From positions 5,270,001 through 5,334,000 of the forward strand of contig NZ_CP109131.1 of assembly GCF_035917995.1 (NCBI RefSeq): a stretch of 64,000 nucleotides of DNA. The letters are read 5' to 3'. The translations under genes were made by a program, and so were the position numbers. The notes below the pieces were generated by a model that was given only the letters and a program-made list of their open reading frames with translations, did not search any database and was not told the origin of the DNA. Below are positions 61,830 through 64,000 of the stretch, piece after piece (the stretch's first letter is position 1; each line of letters opens with the position of its first letter). This DNA comes from Streptosporangium sp. NBC_01755 (GTDB lineage Bacteria > Actinomycetota > Actinomycetes > Streptosporangiales > Streptosporangiaceae).

Positions 61830-62996
61830 CTACGGCGGAGGAGATCCTCTCCCGTCCTTGTCCGAGGGCTTTCCCTGATCCTGCTTGTCCGAGGGTTTTT
61901 CCTGATCCCGCTGGTCTGAGGGCTTTTCCTGGTCCTGCCCTACCGCCGGCTGCTCGTCCTCGGGGACGTTCCCGGAGATGAGAGCGGCGGCCCACTCGCC
62001 GTCGGGATCGCTGTCGATCAGCAGCGCGCGGGCCAGCAGGCTGAGCGGGATGGCCAGCAGCGCGCCCAGCGGGCCGAGCAGGAACGTCCACAGGATGAGC
62101 GAGATGAAGGTCAGAGTCGTGGACAGGCCGACGGCGTCGCCGAGGTACTTGGGCTGTATCAGCGACTGCACCACGAAGTTGATCAATATGTAGGCGATGA
62201 TCACGAAGATCATGGTTTCGAGCCCGCCTGACAGGAGGCCGAGCAGGGCGGGCGGCAGCAGTCCCAGCACGAAGCCGATGTTGGGAACGTAGTTGGTGAT
62301 CAGTGCCAGCACGCCCCAGAGGAGGGGGAGCGGTACGTCGAGAATCCAGAGCGCGGCCACGTCCAGCACGGAACAGATCAGCCCGAACCCCGTCGAGACC
62401 AGAAGATAACGGCGGACCTCACGGCTGAAGTGATGAAGCGCATTGACGAGTAGGGGCCTGTGCGCCGCCCCCATGGCGAGAATCCGGGAGAACGCCTGCG
62501 CGTCCAGGCACATGGCCAGGAGCAGGACGACGATCAGAACGAAGCTGGAGAACGCCCCCACCAGCCCGCTGAGGACTTCCTGTGCAAACGCGATGATCTT
62601 TCCGGGGTAGAAGGAACTGATCGCCTCGTTTATCTGCTGTGTGCCGATGCCGAGCCTGGCCGCCAGCTGCTGGGCCTCGTGAACGAGCTGGTTGAACTGT
62701 TTGTCGTAGGTGGGCACGAGGACCGCCGTCTGTGCGATCGCCACGGTCAGGATCGCCACCATGCCCAGGAGTACCAGCAGCACGATCACCAGGGGGACGG
62801 CGACTAGTACCCACCCAGGAGCACCGTGCTTGTGGAGCCGGGTTCTGACCGGGGAGACCGCCAGCACCAGGACCAGGGCCAGCAGCGTCGGTCCGACGAT
62901 CGAGTCGATTTCCTTGATGCCCGCGAGGGTGACCACGGCACCTGCGGTGCAGAGAAGCACGACGAGTGCCCTGGGCAACACTCTCTGGTCCGTCAT
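61830..62996 (-). CDS. AI-2E family transporter (YdiK/TqsA-like)
   Basis: A 388-residue membrane protein with eight hydrophobic segments. Family pattern: ALVLVLAVSPVRTRLHKHGAPGW, LLWGVLALITNYVPNIGFVLGLLPPALLGLL, and QSLIQPKYLGDAVGLSTTLTFISLI. The C-terminal ~45 residues are hydrophilic, with three DQEKPSDK-like repeats. Members export signals or act as ion antiporters. The AraC gene begins 9 bp downstream of its stop, so they may be co-transcribed. ATG 62996 starts the gene. Confidence 0.88.
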   Translation of the reverse strand: MTDQRVLPRALVVLLCTAGAVVTLAGIKEIDSIVGPTLLALVLVLAVSPVRTRLHKHGAPGWVLVAVPLVIVLLVLLGMVAILTVAIAQTAVLVPTYDKQFNQLVHEAQQLAARLGIGTQQINEAISSFYPGKIIAFAQEVLSGLVGAFSSFVLIVVLLLAMCLDAQAFSRILAMGAAHRPLLVNALHHFSREVRRYLLVSTGFGLICSVLDVAALWILDVPLPLLWGVLALITNYVPNIGFVLGLLPPALLGLLSGGLETMIFVIIAYILINFVVQSLIQPKYLGDAVGLSTTLTFISLILWTFLLGPLGALLAIPLSLLARALLIDSDPDGEWAAALISGNVPEDEQPAVGQDQEKPSDQRDQEKPSDKQDQGKPSDKDGRGSPPP

Positions 62997-63178
62997 ATCG
63001 AGTCTCTACCCAACGGGCGGAAAACACGTCCGCATAGGGCACGCTTCGATTTGACGGGACCCGGTGGCGTACATAGAGTTCACAGGCCCGAGGGGGTTGG
63101 CGGAGATCGCCAGAGCCTCGGGACCCTCCTTCTGATCATCTCCCTTCGTTGGGACGCGTGCGTCACGACGGCATCCGA

Positions 63179-63208
63179 TTGGACAACAAGCGGATGTTGG
63201 AGTAAGTT
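63179..63208 (+). promoter_or_regulatory. rRNA promoter candidate, upstream
   Basis: TTGGAC (63179-63184), 18-bp spacer, TAAGTT (63203-63208). It lies 340 bp before the 16S 5' end. Confidence 0.45.
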
Positions 63209-63289
63209 AGAGGGGTTGCCCTGGAAACAGGGTGGTCGCAATCCTAGCGGATTCGGCGGGTTGGGGTCGATGGTCGGAAAACCGGCAAT

Positions 63290-63319
63290 TTGACACAAGC
63301 CCGGCAGATCCGATAAGAT
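63290..63319 (+). promoter_or_regulatory. rRNA promoter, downstream
   Basis: TTGACA (63290-63295), 18-bp spacer, TAAGAT (63314-63319), a near-consensus sigma-70 promoter. The leader after it contains TTGAGAACTCAACAGTG (63398-63414), a conserved actinobacterial rRNA leader/antitermination element. Confidence 0.8.
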
Positions 63320-63543
63320 GGTGACACGGAATGGAACGCCCTGAAGTCTGGGACACCGCGAAGGCGGGTCCGCGGACGACGGTGTACGCGTCCGTTTCTT
63401 GAGAACTCAACAGTGTGTTAAAAGCCAGTGCATGAAGCACAACCCTGTCCGACCTGCCCTTTGGGGTGGGAGGACGGATTCCTTTGGTTGAACATCCATC
63501 ATGTGAGATGGGTGCTTTCAGCCGGGAGCAACTGTTCAGACAT

Positions 63544-64000
<457 letters not shown>

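Noticed and set aside
63001-63540. A tRNA gene ahead of the 16S gene
   Set aside because: No cloverleaf or T-arm consensus was seen; the sequence fits rRNA promoters and leader.

Overview
The window is high-GC actinobacterial DNA. It opens in the conserved tsf-pyrH-frr-cdsA-rlmN translation and phospholipid block and ends inside a 16S rRNA gene. The 16S start, the gene styles (helix-turn-helix/DUF5753 with DUF397, RsbW-like ATPases, DivIVA-like repeats, Tat lipoproteins) and the start-codon use suggest Streptosporangiaceae, probably a Streptosporangium-like strain. The genus is an inference.

Layout. 1-5.4 kb: EF-Ts (partial), UMP kinase, ribosome recycling factor, CDP-diacylglycerol synthase, a SUFU-domain protein (minus strand) and RlmN. 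5.5-7.6 kb: a 5'-truncated AAA/DUF4143 ATPase behind iteron-like repeats, then a DivIVA-like protein with four 72-bp repeats. 7.6-15.6 kb: a polyamine block with an Lrp/AsnC regulator, aminobutyraldehyde dehydrogenase, a PotABCD-type ABC importer and a PuuB/DadA-like FAD oxidase. 15.7-24 kb: hydrolase, sugar kinase, propionyl-CoA synthetase, a patch of fused sugar-catabolism gene remnants, and a rifampin-phosphotransferase-like PEP enzyme. 24.3-32.6 kb: a secreted Cys-rich protein, ferredoxin reductase, GNAT, and several regulators.

32.7-41.2 kb holds a type I-G (formerly I-U) CRISPR-Cas locus. All parts are on the minus strand: csb1, csb2, cas3, a csb3/cas8-like gene, a leader, and an array with 23 identical repeats plus one degenerate trailer repeat. 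No cas1, cas2 or cas4 is present in the window. Two more degenerate repeats lie 2.2 kb beyond the trailer end, and the spacer between them matches a neighbouring gene over 31 nt. At two junctions of the cas operon a mini-ORF repeats the C-terminal tail of the upstream Cas protein and overlaps both neighbours by 4 nt. The same thing happens, as a tandem series, between a glycosyltransferase and a DUF998 gene at 51.3 kb. This recurring junction structure is the most unusual signal I found.

41.6-64 kb: acyltransferase, a DUF4143 fragment, MFS exporter, a group II intron with its reverse transcriptase, a RidA-like Tat protein, an IS630 scrap, a 46-bp tandem repeat before an intact AAA/DUF4143 ATPase, acyl-ACP desaturase, DMT transporter and GT4, DedA, LysE-type exporter, two decayed chitinases behind a palindromic operator, a polytopic glycosyltransferase-like protein, a PhzF gene with an internal deletion, an AraC regulator, an AI-2E-type transporter, and finally the rRNA promoters and 16S 5' end. 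Gene decay is frequent: I count about a dozen truncated or fused remnants.
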